Shown here: in pieces, positions 25,545 through 34,671 of the stretch | Layout of the letters: each line of letters starts with the position of its first letter | Numbering within the stretch: position 1 is the stretch's first letter | Assembly: GCA_024402505.1 (NCBI GenBank) | Contig: JAKSTP010000012.1 | Location: 1-62,294, forward strand | DNA: 62,294 nt | DNA from: Treponema sp. | GTDB taxonomy: Bacteria; Spirochaetota; Spirochaetia; Treponematales; Treponemataceae | Direction of reading: 5' to 3' | Position numbers and translations under genes: made by a program | Notes under the pieces: model-generated | What the model was told of the DNA's origin: nothing | What the model saw: only the letters and a program-made list of their open reading frames with translations | Databases searched by the model: none

Positions 25545-26747
25545 ATGAAGAAAAAACTTATTTTTGCCGGTCTGCTTTTCTGTGCAGCGGCTCTTTTTTC
25601 AGAAGGCGTTGTTCTGCGCTACAAACACAATCTTGATGACGCCTGCAGTTATGTTTCTAAAGTTTACGAAGATGTATATTTTGACGGCATGCTCAATCAC
25701 TCTGCAGTAATAGGGAACCGCATTTCAGCCAGGGTTACTCACGTTTATGAAGATGGAAGTGCCAGCATCCTTGCAAGGTATATGGTAAATCAGGAAGGTT
25801 CCGTTTCAAATCAGACTGGAGCCATGACCTGGGGTGAAGAATCGGAAAGCATTTTTATCCGCCGGCCTACAGGAGAAATGGAAATTGGCAGTTCAGCTTT
25901 CCTTCCATCTGTACGAAATGTTCCGGTTTTCCCAACTGATGCAGTAAAACCTGGAGATACCTGGAGTGGACGGGGAACTGAGGCAGAAGATTTACGGGCC
26001 TCCTTCAATCTTGATAAGCCTTATCTTGTTCCCTTCATTGCCGATTACAAATATCTTCGGGATGATGAAATTGATGGCCGCACTTTTCAGGTGATTTCAG
26101 TATCCTACAGTTTTTACTATGAATCTCCGGCAAAAAAAGTAAACGACGTTTATCTTCCTAAATACACTCAGGGAAACTGCACTCAGATTATCTGGTGGGA
26201 CAATGAAAAAGGATTTATTGACCACTACTCAGACAATTTCCGCATTGAGATTATGAACTATGCAGGCAACTCTTACATAATGGTAGGTAATTCGGAAGCA
26301 CAGATTACGGAGTTTGTTCCATCAACCCAGGAAACCTTGCAGAAGATTCAGGAAACCGTAGACAATCTTGAACTGGAAGATGTAAGCGTAACACAAACCG
26401 ACAAGGGACTTTCCATCAGCCTTGAAAACATTCAGTTTCTGCCGGACTCAGCCATTCTTATGGACAGCGAAAAGGCCAAGCTAAAAAAGATTGCAGAAAT
26501 CCTGAAAGAGTTTCCAAACGACCTTCTTATAAAAGGACACTGTGCAGACCGTGGCACCGAAAAAAACCGTCAGATCATTTCGGAAGAACGGGCCGACGCC
26601 GTAGCAGATTTTCTATTTAATCAAAAGGTTCGCACTAAAGACCGCATGTTTACAAAAGGCGTTGGATCCAAAGAACCTGCAGCACCGAACACAACGGAAG
26701 AAGGCCGCAGAAAAAACCGCCGCGTAGAAATCATCATTCTGGAATAA
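25545..26747 (+). CDS. OmpA-family envelope protein
   Basis: A 400-residue exported protein. The signal peptide is MKKKLIFAGLLFCAAALFSE; there is no proper lipobox. Residues 20-260 are beta-rich and not recognised. The C-terminal 110 residues are an OmpA/MotB-type peptidoglycan-binding domain (IQFLPDSAILMDSEKAKLKK, IKGHCADRGTEKNRQIISEE, NRRVEIIIL), with the conserved Asp-Arg pair that holds diaminopimelate in related proteins. It probably links the outer envelope to peptidoglycan. The ATG at 25545 was preferred over 25527 because it starts the signal peptide. There is no ribosome site. Confidence 0.87.
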   Translation: MKKKLIFAGLLFCAAALFSEGVVLRYKHNLDDACSYVSKVYEDVYFDGMLNHSAVIGNRISARVTHVYEDGSASILARYMVNQEGSVSNQTGAMTWGEESESIFIRRPTGEMEIGSSAFLPSVRNVPVFPTDAVKPGDTWSGRGTEAEDLRASFNLDKPYLVPFIADYKYLRDDEIDGRTFQVISVSYSFYYESPAKKVNDVYLPKYTQGNCTQIIWWDNEKGFIDHYSDNFRIEIMNYAGNSYIMVGNSEAQITEFVPSTQETLQKIQETVDNLELEDVSVTQTDKGLSISLENIQFLPDSAILMDSEKAKLKKIAEILKEFPNDLLIKGHCADRGTEKNRQIISEERADAVADFLFNQKVRTKDRMFTKGVGSKEPAAPNTTEEGRRKNRRVEIIILE

Positions 26748-26766
26748 AATATTTGGGAGGGACATT

Positions 26767-27999
26767 TTGAGTTTTCGCATTCTTCACACCGCCGACTGGC
26801 ACCTTGGAAAAGTTTTGTATGAACACGAACTTCTGGAGGACCAGGCTGCTTTTCTGGACCAGCTTTTAGATTATCTTTCCAGGGAAAAAGCTGCAGGCAG
26901 AGCCTACGATGCAGTGGTAGTTTCAGGGGATATTTACGACACTGCGAATCCATCTTCTGCGGCCATGAATCTTCTGGATTCTTTTTACGTAAAATTTGCC
27001 CAGAACAACAAGGGAACTCATCTTTTTATAATTAAAGGAAACCACGATTCTCTCCGGGTAGGACTGAACAAAAACTTTTTGAAAATGGCCGGCATTCACC
27101 TTTCGGCAGAATCCACTTCCATAACAGAACCGGTTGTTCTTGAAAAAGATGGTGAAAAACTCTGCGTTTACCAGCTGCCTTTTTTAAGCCAGGTAAATCC
27201 TGTGGAGTTTGAAGGTGATGAAAAAGGCCGCATACACAGTCAGGGTGAAATGATTGCAGAAGCCTGCCGTCAGATAAAAGAAGCCCACGAAATAAATTAC
27301 GGAAATGAACTTTCCCTTCTTTCGGCCCATCTTACTACCTTCGGTTCAATTAAATCTGCCTATGATGACAATTCCGTTGGAACTATTGACGAAGTTGATT
27401 CTGTACTTTTTGACACTTTTGATTACACGGCCCTTGGACACATCCACAAACTGCAGAAATGTGGAAAAACTGGCCGCGTCTGGTATTCAGGCTCTCCACT
27501 GCCCTACTATTTTGACAGTTCCAATGAAACATTTTTCCTGGACCTTACTCTTGAAAAAGGAAAAGAACCTGTCATCAGCAAGGTGGCCGTTGATTTACCT
27601 CACAAAGTGGAACGCCTTGAAGGTAAAATTTCTGAATATCTTTCCAGCGACGAATCATTCATCAACCTGCACAAAGACAATTACCTTGAATTTATTTACA
27701 CCGACGAAGTGCTGGAACCAAATGCCATTACAAAATTGAAAAAGATCTTTCCCCTGGCACTTTCCTTCCGGCCAAAATCTTCCCAGTCAAGGCGGGATGA
27801 AACCCTTGAAGCCATAGAAAGCCGGCAATCCACCTTCAATGATCCATCCCTTTATTTTGACGCCTTTTTCAAAGAAAATTTTGGTGATTCAATCTCCGAC
27901 CCGGAACTTCACCAGAAGGCAAAGGAACTTTTCATCACTCTAGCCGGTGAAATTGACAATCCTGAAACCGACGATTTTGAACTTACAGGAGAAGACTAA
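26767..27999 (+). CDS. sbcD: Nuclease SbcCD subunit D
   Basis: A 410-residue Mre11-type phosphoesterase. Motifs are ILHTADWHLGK at the N-terminus, VVSGDIYDTANPS, KGNHDSLRVG and GHIHK, which supply the two-metal site. With SbcC it cuts DNA hairpins and ends during replication and repair. The start is TTG, supported by a strong GGGAGG 4 nt upstream and because the conserved strand begins immediately (SFRILHTADW). The stop overlaps the sbcC start (TAATG). Confidence 0.96.
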   Translation: MSFRILHTADWHLGKVLYEHELLEDQAAFLDQLLDYLSREKAAGRAYDAVVVSGDIYDTANPSSAAMNLLDSFYVKFAQNNKGTHLFIIKGNHDSLRVGLNKNFLKMAGIHLSAESTSITEPVVLEKDGEKLCVYQLPFLSQVNPVEFEGDEKGRIHSQGEMIAEACRQIKEAHEINYGNELSLLSAHLTTFGSIKSAYDDNSVGTIDEVDSVLFDTFDYTALGHIHKLQKCGKTGRVWYSGSPLPYYFDSSNETFFLDLTLEKGKEPVISKVAVDLPHKVERLEGKISEYLSSDESFINLHKDNYLEFIYTDEVLEPNAITKLKKIFPLALSFRPKSSQSRRDETLEAIESRQSTFNDPSLYFDAFFKENFGDSISDPELHQKAKELFITLAGEIDNPETDDFELTGED

Positions 28000-30962
28000 T
28001 GCTGCCAAAACAGATAAAAATCCGCAACATCGGACCTTTCTTAAGCGAAGACATTGATTTTACAAAACTGGACCGTCTTTTTCTTATTACCGGCGACACC
28101 GGATCGGGAAAAACCTTTATCTTTGACTGCATTACCTACGCACTTTACGGAAAAATCAGCGGCATCCGAGGAGAACTGAACACCGATGTAATTGCATCAA
28201 AATACCGGGGCGAAAATGAGGACGTTTATGTTGATTTCACTTTCGGAGTTGGATCCACTGACTACCGCATTGTGCGCTACCTTGAAAAACATTCAAAACC
28301 TAAAACTCAGGTTATCCTTCTGGAAAAAATTGAAAAAGGAAAAGATCCTGTAGTAATTGCCGACAAAGCAACTGAGGCAAATAAAAAGATTATTGAAATC
28401 CTAAAATACAGTATCGATGACTTTTCTCAGATTGTGCTTCTGCCACAAGGTCAGTTTGAAAAATTTATTGATTCCTCATCAACTGAAAAAGCAGAAATCC
28501 TTAAAAAGATTTTTAATGTACAAAAATTTACCGCCATTACAGAACGAATTAAATGTGAAACAAAGGACCGCAGAAAGGAAATTGATATTCTGGACACCCA
28601 GTTTTCAAGCATTTCAGGCGGGAAATCCTTTGAAGAGCTGGAAAAAGAAAAACTTGAATCAGAAAAGAAAAGTACCGAACTGAAGGAATTTCAGGACAAG
28701 GGAAATGCTTCCATTCAAAAGCTGGCTGCAGAACTTGCCACTCTTGAGGGACGTAAAAAAGAAGCCCTTAAAAAAGAGGAAACCCTTGCCATTCAGGAAA
28801 ATGAACTTAGCCGGGAAAACGAAATTGCTTCCATGGCAGAACAGGTGGAACTTGGTAAAAAGGCTTTTGAAGCAGGAGAAGCTTATCGTAACAAAAAAAA
28901 TGCCATCAGTCTTCTTGAAAAACGGGTTTCTGAGAACGAAAAAGCCCTGAAAGAAATGGAAACTGCTCTTGAAAAAAAGACTGAAGCGGACAGCAAAAAA
29001 ACAAGGCTTCCGGAACTTGAAGAAAAGATTATAACTCTTTCAGGTGAAATCAAGGACGTAAAGAAAAAAGCGGAAAGAGCCCTGGAGTACGAAAAGATTT
29101 TGGAAACCCAAAAAAGTCTTTCAGAAAAGAAAGCCCTTATTGATGAAAAGATTTCTAAAGCAGAAGAAAAACTTCTGGAAATCAAAAAATGCATTCCTGA
29201 AGGCAGCTCCTTTGGCCAAGAGGAAAGCCGTCTTTTAAAAATAGACGCAGAACTTCAGTCAAAAAAACAGGAAGAAGAACGCTCTTTTACCGACGCTGAA
29301 AAACGGGAAAAACTCATCACTTCCATTAAAACCGACGAAAAAATCATTTTTGAACTGGAAGAAAAGCTTAATCTTCTTGAAAAAGAAATTGAAGAAAAGA
29401 AAGGTCTTCGGGAAGAAAACACAAAACGTCAGGAACTTCAGGGACTTATGGAAAAGGCCGCAGAAATTGCATCAACCTTGAAGGAAAACATTCCTTGCCC
29501 GGTGTGCGGATCCATAGATCATCCTCATCCTGCAGTGTGCAATCACAGTATAAATTACACGGAAATCATTCAGGCATTAAACAAGGAACTTCTGGAACTT
29601 GGTGAAGAAAAAGAAAGCACTGTTCAGGAATTATCTCAGCATAAAGGAACCTTAAAGAGCAATCAGGAAAGCCTTGATGCAATTAAAGAAAAACGTTCCA
29701 CAGAAGAAATTAAAAAGAATCTTTCTGTTATTGGTGATGACATAGAAAAAACTGCAGGACTGTACAAGGTGCTTCAGGATGCAAAAATCCAGAGCGTAAA
29801 TACCGAAAAAGACCTTGAAGATTACAGCCAGGAGCTTTCTTCCGTAAAAAGTGAAATTGCACAAACTGAAGGCTCCCTTGAAGCATATCGAAAGGAACTT
29901 GGACAGAATCCAGAAACTTCCGAAAAACTTTCCGCCCTGGCAAAAAGCCTTGAAACGGAACTTGAAGCTGCCGAAAGTGAAAAATCTGACATTTCAAAAC
30001 TTGTTGAAACGGCAGAAAAAGAGTTTGCCGCAGCCGGGGAAAAACTCAATGGCTCAAAAACAAACCTGGAAGAGGCAGAAAAAGCCGAAACCCTTGCATC
30101 AGCTGCATTTGAAGAAAAACTTTCACAGCAGGGCATTGAAAATGAAGAAACATTCTTAAAAATGGAAATGGATCCTGCCCTCATGAAAGATTTTGAAGAA
30201 AAAATCCAGAAGCACAGGGACATTCTTCTGGCATGTAAAACAACTCTGGAAGGCATTTCTGAAGAAGCTTCATCGGAAAGTCTTGAAAAAGAAAGACTTG
30301 CACTTTTCTCACAGAAGGAAGAACTTTCTGCAAAATACAAGGACCTGGCATCAGAACAGGATGAAACAAACCTTTTCTTAGGCCAGCTTAATTCTAAAAT
30401 CAGACAGCTTAGCGACATTGAAAAACGCCTTGAAAAATTGCGGAACGAATACAGGCTTTACGAATACCTTAATTCTAAGTTCTGTTACGGAAACACACTT
30501 GAATCCTGGGCACTGGCCTCTTATTACAGCACCATTGTTAAATTTGCAAGTCAGCGTCTTCAGGATTTTTCCAACGGCCGCTATACATTGCAGCAGAACA
30601 CCGACAATTCTTACGGACGTGCCAACTCAGACAACTCTCTGGATCTTTGGGTAACTGATGCACACAACGGCGAAAAACGTCAGATCAAAACTCTTTCCGG
30701 CGGCGAACGTTTCCAGGCTTCCCTTAGCCTTGCGCTGGCCATTACCGATTCCGTTCCTTACAATCTTGATTCAATCTTCATTGATGAAGGATTTGGAACT
30801 CTGGATGTGGAAACAAGACGAAAAGTTATGCCAATCTTGAATAACCTTAAGGAAAACAAAACTGTGGGAATTATCTCCCACGTGGAGGCTTTCCAGGAAG
30901 AAATCAAGAGCCAGATCCGCCTTACAAAAACCGAGTCGGGATCGCACGTAAATGTAATGTAG
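27999..30962 (+). CDS. sbcC: Nuclease SbcCD subunit C (SMC-like ATPase)
   Basis: A 987-residue Rad50-type ATPase. Walker A is GDTGSGKTFIFD near residue 33. Long coiled coils flank a zinc hook (CPVCGSIDHPH, near residue 502), and the C-terminal lobe has the signature LSGGERFQASLSLALA and Walker B SIFIDEGFGTLD. The coiled coils hold two SbcC heads with SbcD at the base. It is coupled to sbcD by a one-base overlap. Strong Lys/Glu richness in the coils is expected for this family. Confidence 0.96.
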   Translation: MLPKQIKIRNIGPFLSEDIDFTKLDRLFLITGDTGSGKTFIFDCITYALYGKISGIRGELNTDVIASKYRGENEDVYVDFTFGVGSTDYRIVRYLEKHSKPKTQVILLEKIEKGKDPVVIADKATEANKKIIEILKYSIDDFSQIVLLPQGQFEKFIDSSSTEKAEILKKIFNVQKFTAITERIKCETKDRRKEIDILDTQFSSISGGKSFEELEKEKLESEKKSTELKEFQDKGNASIQKLAAELATLEGRKKEALKKEETLAIQENELSRENEIASMAEQVELGKKAFEAGEAYRNKKNAISLLEKRVSENEKALKEMETALEKKTEADSKKTRLPELEEKIITLSGEIKDVKKKAERALEYEKILETQKSLSEKKALIDEKISKAEEKLLEIKKCIPEGSSFGQEESRLLKIDAELQSKKQEEERSFTDAEKREKLITSIKTDEKIIFELEEKLNLLEKEIEEKKGLREENTKRQELQGLMEKAAEIASTLKENIPCPVCGSIDHPHPAVCNHSINYTEIIQALNKELLELGEEKESTVQELSQHKGTLKSNQESLDAIKEKRSTEEIKKNLSVIGDDIEKTAGLYKVLQDAKIQSVNTEKDLEDYSQELSSVKSEIAQTEGSLEAYRKELGQNPETSEKLSALAKSLETELEAAESEKSDISKLVETAEKEFAAAGEKLNGSKTNLEEAEKAETLASAAFEEKLSQQGIENEETFLKMEMDPALMKDFEEKIQKHRDILLACKTTLEGISEEASSESLEKERLALFSQKEELSAKYKDLASEQDETNLFLGQLNSKIRQLSDIEKRLEKLRNEYRLYEYLNSKFCYGNTLESWALASYYSTIVKFASQRLQDFSNGRYTLQQNTDNSYGRANSDNSLDLWVTDAHNGEKRQIKTLSGGERFQASLSLALAITDSVPYNLDSIFIDEGFGTLDVETRRKVMPILNNLKENKTVGIISHVEAFQEEIKSQIRLTKTESGSHVNVM

Positions 30963-31007
30963 AGATACACTTTAAAATAATCCTTATTCAAATTATACTT
31001 GAAGCAA

Positions 31008-32216
31008 ATGAAAAATAAAAAAGATGACCGCCTGAGAACAAAGCGGACAATGAGATCCCGGCTGAAGGAATTCTTTACCAACTCCTCCACTCTTCTGGGA
31101 ATTATTATTGCACTTGTAATGACCATCGTCATGCTCTTTATCTTCAATGTGGAAAGGGCAACAAATGACGGACTCAACACGATTTTTGATGCAGTATGGT
31201 ACACCCTTGTTACCATGACCACGGTTGGATACGGTGATATTTATCCTTCTACCATACCTGGCCGGATTGCGGCTATTATTCTGCTGGTAGCAGGTGTTGC
31301 CATCTTCGGTGCACTTTCCGGTAAATTCGCATCATTTCTTTTTGACAGACAACAGAAAAAAGACAGAGGACTTTTGAAAATGCAAAAAATGAAAAACCAC
31401 TTTATCATCTGCGGATATAAAAACAACTTTGAAAAGATTCTTGAAGGAATCCTTTATGCAAACCCTGAAATTCCTGCCGAAAAAATTGTACTTCTGAACA
31501 CCGCCTCACAGCTGGCCATTGATAAAATTAAGTCTGATGACCGTTTTAAGGCCATAAACTTCCTTCACGGTGATTTTACCGACGAAGACACTCTTAGCAG
31601 GGCTCAGATTAAATCCGCCGAAAGAGCACTTATCCTTGCAGATTCTTCCGACAATTATTCCCTTCTGGAAATTGATTCCCGCACTGTTCTTGGTGCCATT
31701 ACAATCAAAAACCTTAATCCAAAAATCTACTGTGTTGCAGAAATTATTGATTCAAAATTCGAAAAACACCTTTCGCTGGCCCACTGTGACGAAATCATTC
31801 TTTCTTCCGATTACGAACAGAACCTTCTGGTGCAGGCTTCCAGCGGAAAAGGAATGAGCCATATTTTAAGAGCTCTTATCAGCGAAGAAGCAGAAGCCGG
31901 AATCAAGCTCCAGTCAATTCCAGAAAAATTTATCGGGCATCCTTACAGCGAATTCAGGGAGTCATTAAAAACAACAGACATTCTTATTGGGCTTCTTGAA
32001 AACACAGGAAACTTTTACCAGCGGCGTCGTGAAGCTTTGAACGAGGCTCAGAAAAATCCTAACATGGAAAAAATCGTTGCAAACCTTAAAAAGGTAAAAA
32101 CACTTAAAAGTAACCTGCCTAATTTTGCACCGGCAGACGACTACATTATTCCGGACAATTCTAAGGCAATCTTCATACAGCGAAGTACCGACAAAACTGA
32201 AGAAGGAGAAATCTAA
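31008..32216 (+). CDS. Two-transmembrane K+ channel with RCK domain (MthK-like)
   Basis: The 402-residue protein has an inner basic N-terminus, TM1 (LGIIIALVMTIVMLFIF), a pore helix and selectivity filter TMTTVGYGD near residue 66, and TM2 (AAIILLVAGVAIFGALSG). A C-terminal RCK region of about 290 residues starts HFIICGYKNNFEKI. The NAD-type GxGxxG is lost, as in Ca2+-gated MthK. ATG 31008 was chosen over TTG 30999, which lies in a likely -10 box (TATACT, 30994-30999). The next gene, a separate cyclic-nucleotide-binding protein, overlaps by one base. Confidence 0.88.
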   Translation: MKNKKDDRLRTKRTMRSRLKEFFTNSSTLLGIIIALVMTIVMLFIFNVERATNDGLNTIFDAVWYTLVTMTTVGYGDIYPSTIPGRIAAIILLVAGVAIFGALSGKFASFLFDRQQKKDRGLLKMQKMKNHFIICGYKNNFEKILEGILYANPEIPAEKIVLLNTASQLAIDKIKSDDRFKAINFLHGDFTDEDTLSRAQIKSAERALILADSSDNYSLLEIDSRTVLGAITIKNLNPKIYCVAEIIDSKFEKHLSLAHCDEIILSSDYEQNLLVQASSGKGMSHILRALISEEAEAGIKLQSIPEKFIGHPYSEFRESLKTTDILIGLLENTGNFYQRRREALNEAQKNPNMEKIVANLKKVKTLKSNLPNFAPADDYIIPDNSKAIFIQRSTDKTEEGEI

Positions 32217-32737
32217 TGGAATACACACCGGAACTCATTGAAAGAATCTCGAAACTGGAAATCTTTTCGGATTTTGACATAAACGACGAGAGCCAGAAAA
32301 ACATCCTTCAGAAAGTGGCAGTTCTTCTTGAACCTCAGACTTATTCCGCCGGAGATGCTATCATTAGGGAAGGTGATCTTGGTGATTCACTTTACATCCT
32401 TTATGAAGGAACAGTTCAGGTAAAAAGAAACACACCTGGCAATGAACAGTTTGCCGTAGTAAATCTGAACGCTGAACAGAATGTTTTTTTTGGTGAAGTT
32501 GCTCTGGTAGATAAGGATACAAGATCGGCTTCCGTTTTTGCCCTTACTAACTGCAAGGCTCTTCGACTGGACGGTGAAGCCTTTAAAAACGTTTGTGATG
32601 CAGAACCGCTTTTGGGATACCACGTTATGTACCGCATCTCCCGACGAATTGCTGCATCACTTCGAAGATCAAATAAAGATATGCTTACACTCTACACTGC
32701 CCTCCTTGATGAAGTAGAAGGCAGCACAGATATGTAA
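32216..32737 (+). CDS. Cyclic-nucleotide-binding domain protein
   Basis: A 173-residue, single-domain CAP_ED protein with no DNA-binding helix-turn-helix and no membrane segment. The phosphate-binding cassette is intact: FFGEVALVDKDTRSASVFA near residue 90 keeps the G-E pair and the Arg that grips the cyclic phosphate. A helical tail (RISRRIAASLRRSNKDML) follows. It is translated from an ATG inside the K+ channel stop codon, so it is probably a detached regulatory subunit of that channel. Binding of cAMP or cGMP is expected from the motif but unproven. Confidence 0.85.
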   Translation: MEYTPELIERISKLEIFSDFDINDESQKNILQKVAVLLEPQTYSAGDAIIREGDLGDSLYILYEGTVQVKRNTPGNEQFAVVNLNAEQNVFFGEVALVDKDTRSASVFALTNCKALRLDGEAFKNVCDAEPLLGYHVMYRISRRIAASLRRSNKDMLTLYTALLDEVEGSTDM

Positions 32738-32748
32738 GATAAAATGTT

Positions 32749-33180
32749 TTAGTTGGCGGATCCTACGAGGCACATCCACTCGGCTTCTGCACAAAGAGTT
32801 TCGCCTACGTAGATTTTTCCGGCCTGTTTAATCATTTTTGGGCTGTTGCGAAGGAATTCAATTTCCATGCGGCATTTGTCCCCTGGTCTTACCTGATTTC
32901 GGAACTTAACTTTGTCCAGTGTGGCAAAGAAGAAAAGTCCGTCGGCAGGAACAATGTTCAGGTAGCGGAGAGCAGCTCCACCGGCCTGTGCCATTGTTTC
33001 ACAAAGGATAACTCCAGGAACTACAGGGTATTCTGGAAAGTGTCCTTTGAAAAAGAATTCGTTTTCTGTAAATGTATGTTCACAAACACAGCCTTTTTCA
33101 TCAGCACTTACAATTTCATCAACGAACAAAAATGGTTCTCGATGTGGAAGAAGTGATTTAATATCAGTTGTCAAAGACAT
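32749..33180 (-). CDS. fabZ: 3-hydroxyacyl-ACP dehydratase FabZ
   Basis: A 143-residue hotdog-fold protein. The catalytic histidine is in FKGHFPEYPVVPGV near residue 48 and the glutamate in ILCETMAQAGG near residue 62, as in FabZ. It removes water from 3-hydroxyacyl-ACP during fatty acid elongation. It is the last of the minus-strand run fabD, fabG, fabF, fabZ, one base from the fabF stop codon. Confidence 0.92.
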   Translation of the reverse strand: MSLTTDIKSLLPHREPFLFVDEIVSADEKGCVCEHTFTENEFFFKGHFPEYPVVPGVILCETMAQAGGAALRYLNIVPADGLFFFATLDKVKFRNQVRPGDKCRMEIEFLRNSPKMIKQAGKIYVGETLCAEAEWMCLVGSAN

Positions 33181-33181
33181 A

Positions 33182-34435
33182 TTATTTTACCTTCTTAAGA
33201 ATAATAGCACCGTTGTGTCCACCAAAACCGAATGTTGCAGACATTGCAGCTTCAACTGGTTCATTAAGTCCTACATTTGGAACGTAGTTCAGATCACATC
33301 CGCCTTCAACATCAACTTCGTCCAGGTTTTTTGTACATGGAATAAAGCTGTCCTGAATTGCTTTTGCACAAACCATGGCTTCAATAGCACCTGTAGCACC
33401 AAGACAGTGTCCGTGCATTGATTTTGTTGAAGAGATCTTAAGTTTGCGTGCGTTTTCTTCACCAAAAGCGATTTTAAGCATCTGAGTTTCTGCTGAATCG
33501 TTTTTGTGTGTAGAAGTTCCGTGGGCGTTGTAGTATGTGATTTCTGAAGGATCCATTCCTGCATCTTTAAGAGCACGTGTCATACATTTTGAACCTGTGA
33601 TTCCATCAGGATTTGGAGCTGTAAGGTGGTAACCATCACAAGAAGCACCGTAACCAGCAACTTCAGCGTAGATTTTTGCACCACGAGCTTTAGCGTGTTC
33701 ATATTCTTCGAACATCAACATACCAGAACCTTCACCCATTACGAAACCATTGCGGTTTTTATCGAAAGGACGGCTGGCTTTTGTTGGATCTTCATCGAAT
33801 CCTGTAGAAAGAGCGTGAAGTACTTCGAATGAAACAATACCGAACTGACAGATAGTAGCTTCTGCACCACCAGTCAAACATGTATCAAGACGGCCAGAGC
33901 GAACCATATCGAAAGCAACACCAAGAGCATCTGTACCAGAAGAACAGGCTGTTGCAATTGACTGAACTGGTCCGTGAAGACCAAAGTTAATGGCAATGTT
34001 TCCACCTACTTCGTTAGGAATAAGTTCAGGAATAGCCATTGGGTTTGTTTTTGTGAATCCCATTTTCTGCATACCAAGAACTGAAGATTCTGTTACTTCA
34101 AGACCACCAATTCCTACACCAAGGATAATACCAGTTTCATCAAGAACTTCGGCATTTCCCATAAGGCCTGAATCTTCAAGACACATTTTAGCAGCAGCTA
34201 CACCAAACTGTGTGAAGCGTGCCATTTTACGTGCATCTTTTGAATCCATATAATCACCTGGGTTGAAGTTTTTTACTTCAGCAGCATAGTGAACCTTGTT
34301 GATAGAAGCATCAAACTGTGTGATTGGACCAATTCCGCTTTTTGCAGCTTTAATTCCAGCCCAAAATTCATCAACACTGTTTCCAAGAGGAGTAATAGCT
34401 CCCATACCTGTGATTACTACACGTCTTTTTTCCAT
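33182..34435 (-). CDS. fabF: 3-oxoacyl-ACP synthase II FabF
   Basis: A 417-residue condensing enzyme. The active cysteine is in IATACSSGTDALG near residue 166, and the two histidines are in YNAHGTSTHKND near residue 306 and SMHGHCLGATGA near residue 343, all matching KAS II. It extends acyl chains with malonyl-ACP. Upstream, a 236-bp tract of palindromic repeats separates it from fabG. Confidence 0.95.
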   Translation of the reverse strand: MEKRRVVITGMGAITPLGNSVDEFWAGIKAAKSGIGPITQFDASINKVHYAAEVKNFNPGDYMDSKDARKMARFTQFGVAAAKMCLEDSGLMGNAEVLDETGIILGVGIGGLEVTESSVLGMQKMGFTKTNPMAIPELIPNEVGGNIAINFGLHGPVQSIATACSSGTDALGVAFDMVRSGRLDTCLTGGAEATICQFGIVSFEVLHALSTGFDEDPTKASRPFDKNRNGFVMGEGSGMLMFEEYEHAKARGAKIYAEVAGYGASCDGYHLTAPNPDGITGSKCMTRALKDAGMDPSEITYYNAHGTSTHKNDSAETQMLKIAFGEENARKLKISSTKSMHGHCLGATGAIEAMVCAKAIQDSFIPCTKNLDEVDVEGGCDLNYVPNVGLNEPVEAAMSATFGFGGHNGAIILKKVK

Positions 34436-34474
34436 TTTATTTCTCCAAAATTAAATACTGTTTTATTTATGTGT

Positions 34475-34611
34475 CATGCTGAACTTGATTCAGCATCTCT
34501 TTTATTTGTCACACGGATTGGCTACGTCCTACGGACTTCGCTGGATTATTATGGATAACTATTCTTCCCTAAATCCCGTGAGCTCCGTAGGAGCGAACAA
34601 ATCCGTGTGAG
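34475..34611. repeat. Palindromic extragenic repeats between fabG and fabF
   Basis: Two units are seen. First, ATGCTGAACTTGATTCAGCAT (34475-34495) is a member of the palindrome family also at 7092. Second, a large stem pairs TCACACGGATT...CCTACGGAC (34509-34536) with GCTCCGTAGG...AATCCGTGTGA (34582-34610). The second arm recurs at 36953-36982. A further small inverted repeat (AATATTTC/GAAATATT) follows at about 34624-34651. No gene is visible in 34436-34671. Confidence 0.75.
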
Positions 34612-34671
34612 AGCCAGACAATCAATATTTCTACCAATGAGTGGAAATATTACTGCGCCAGCTCGCGTTTT

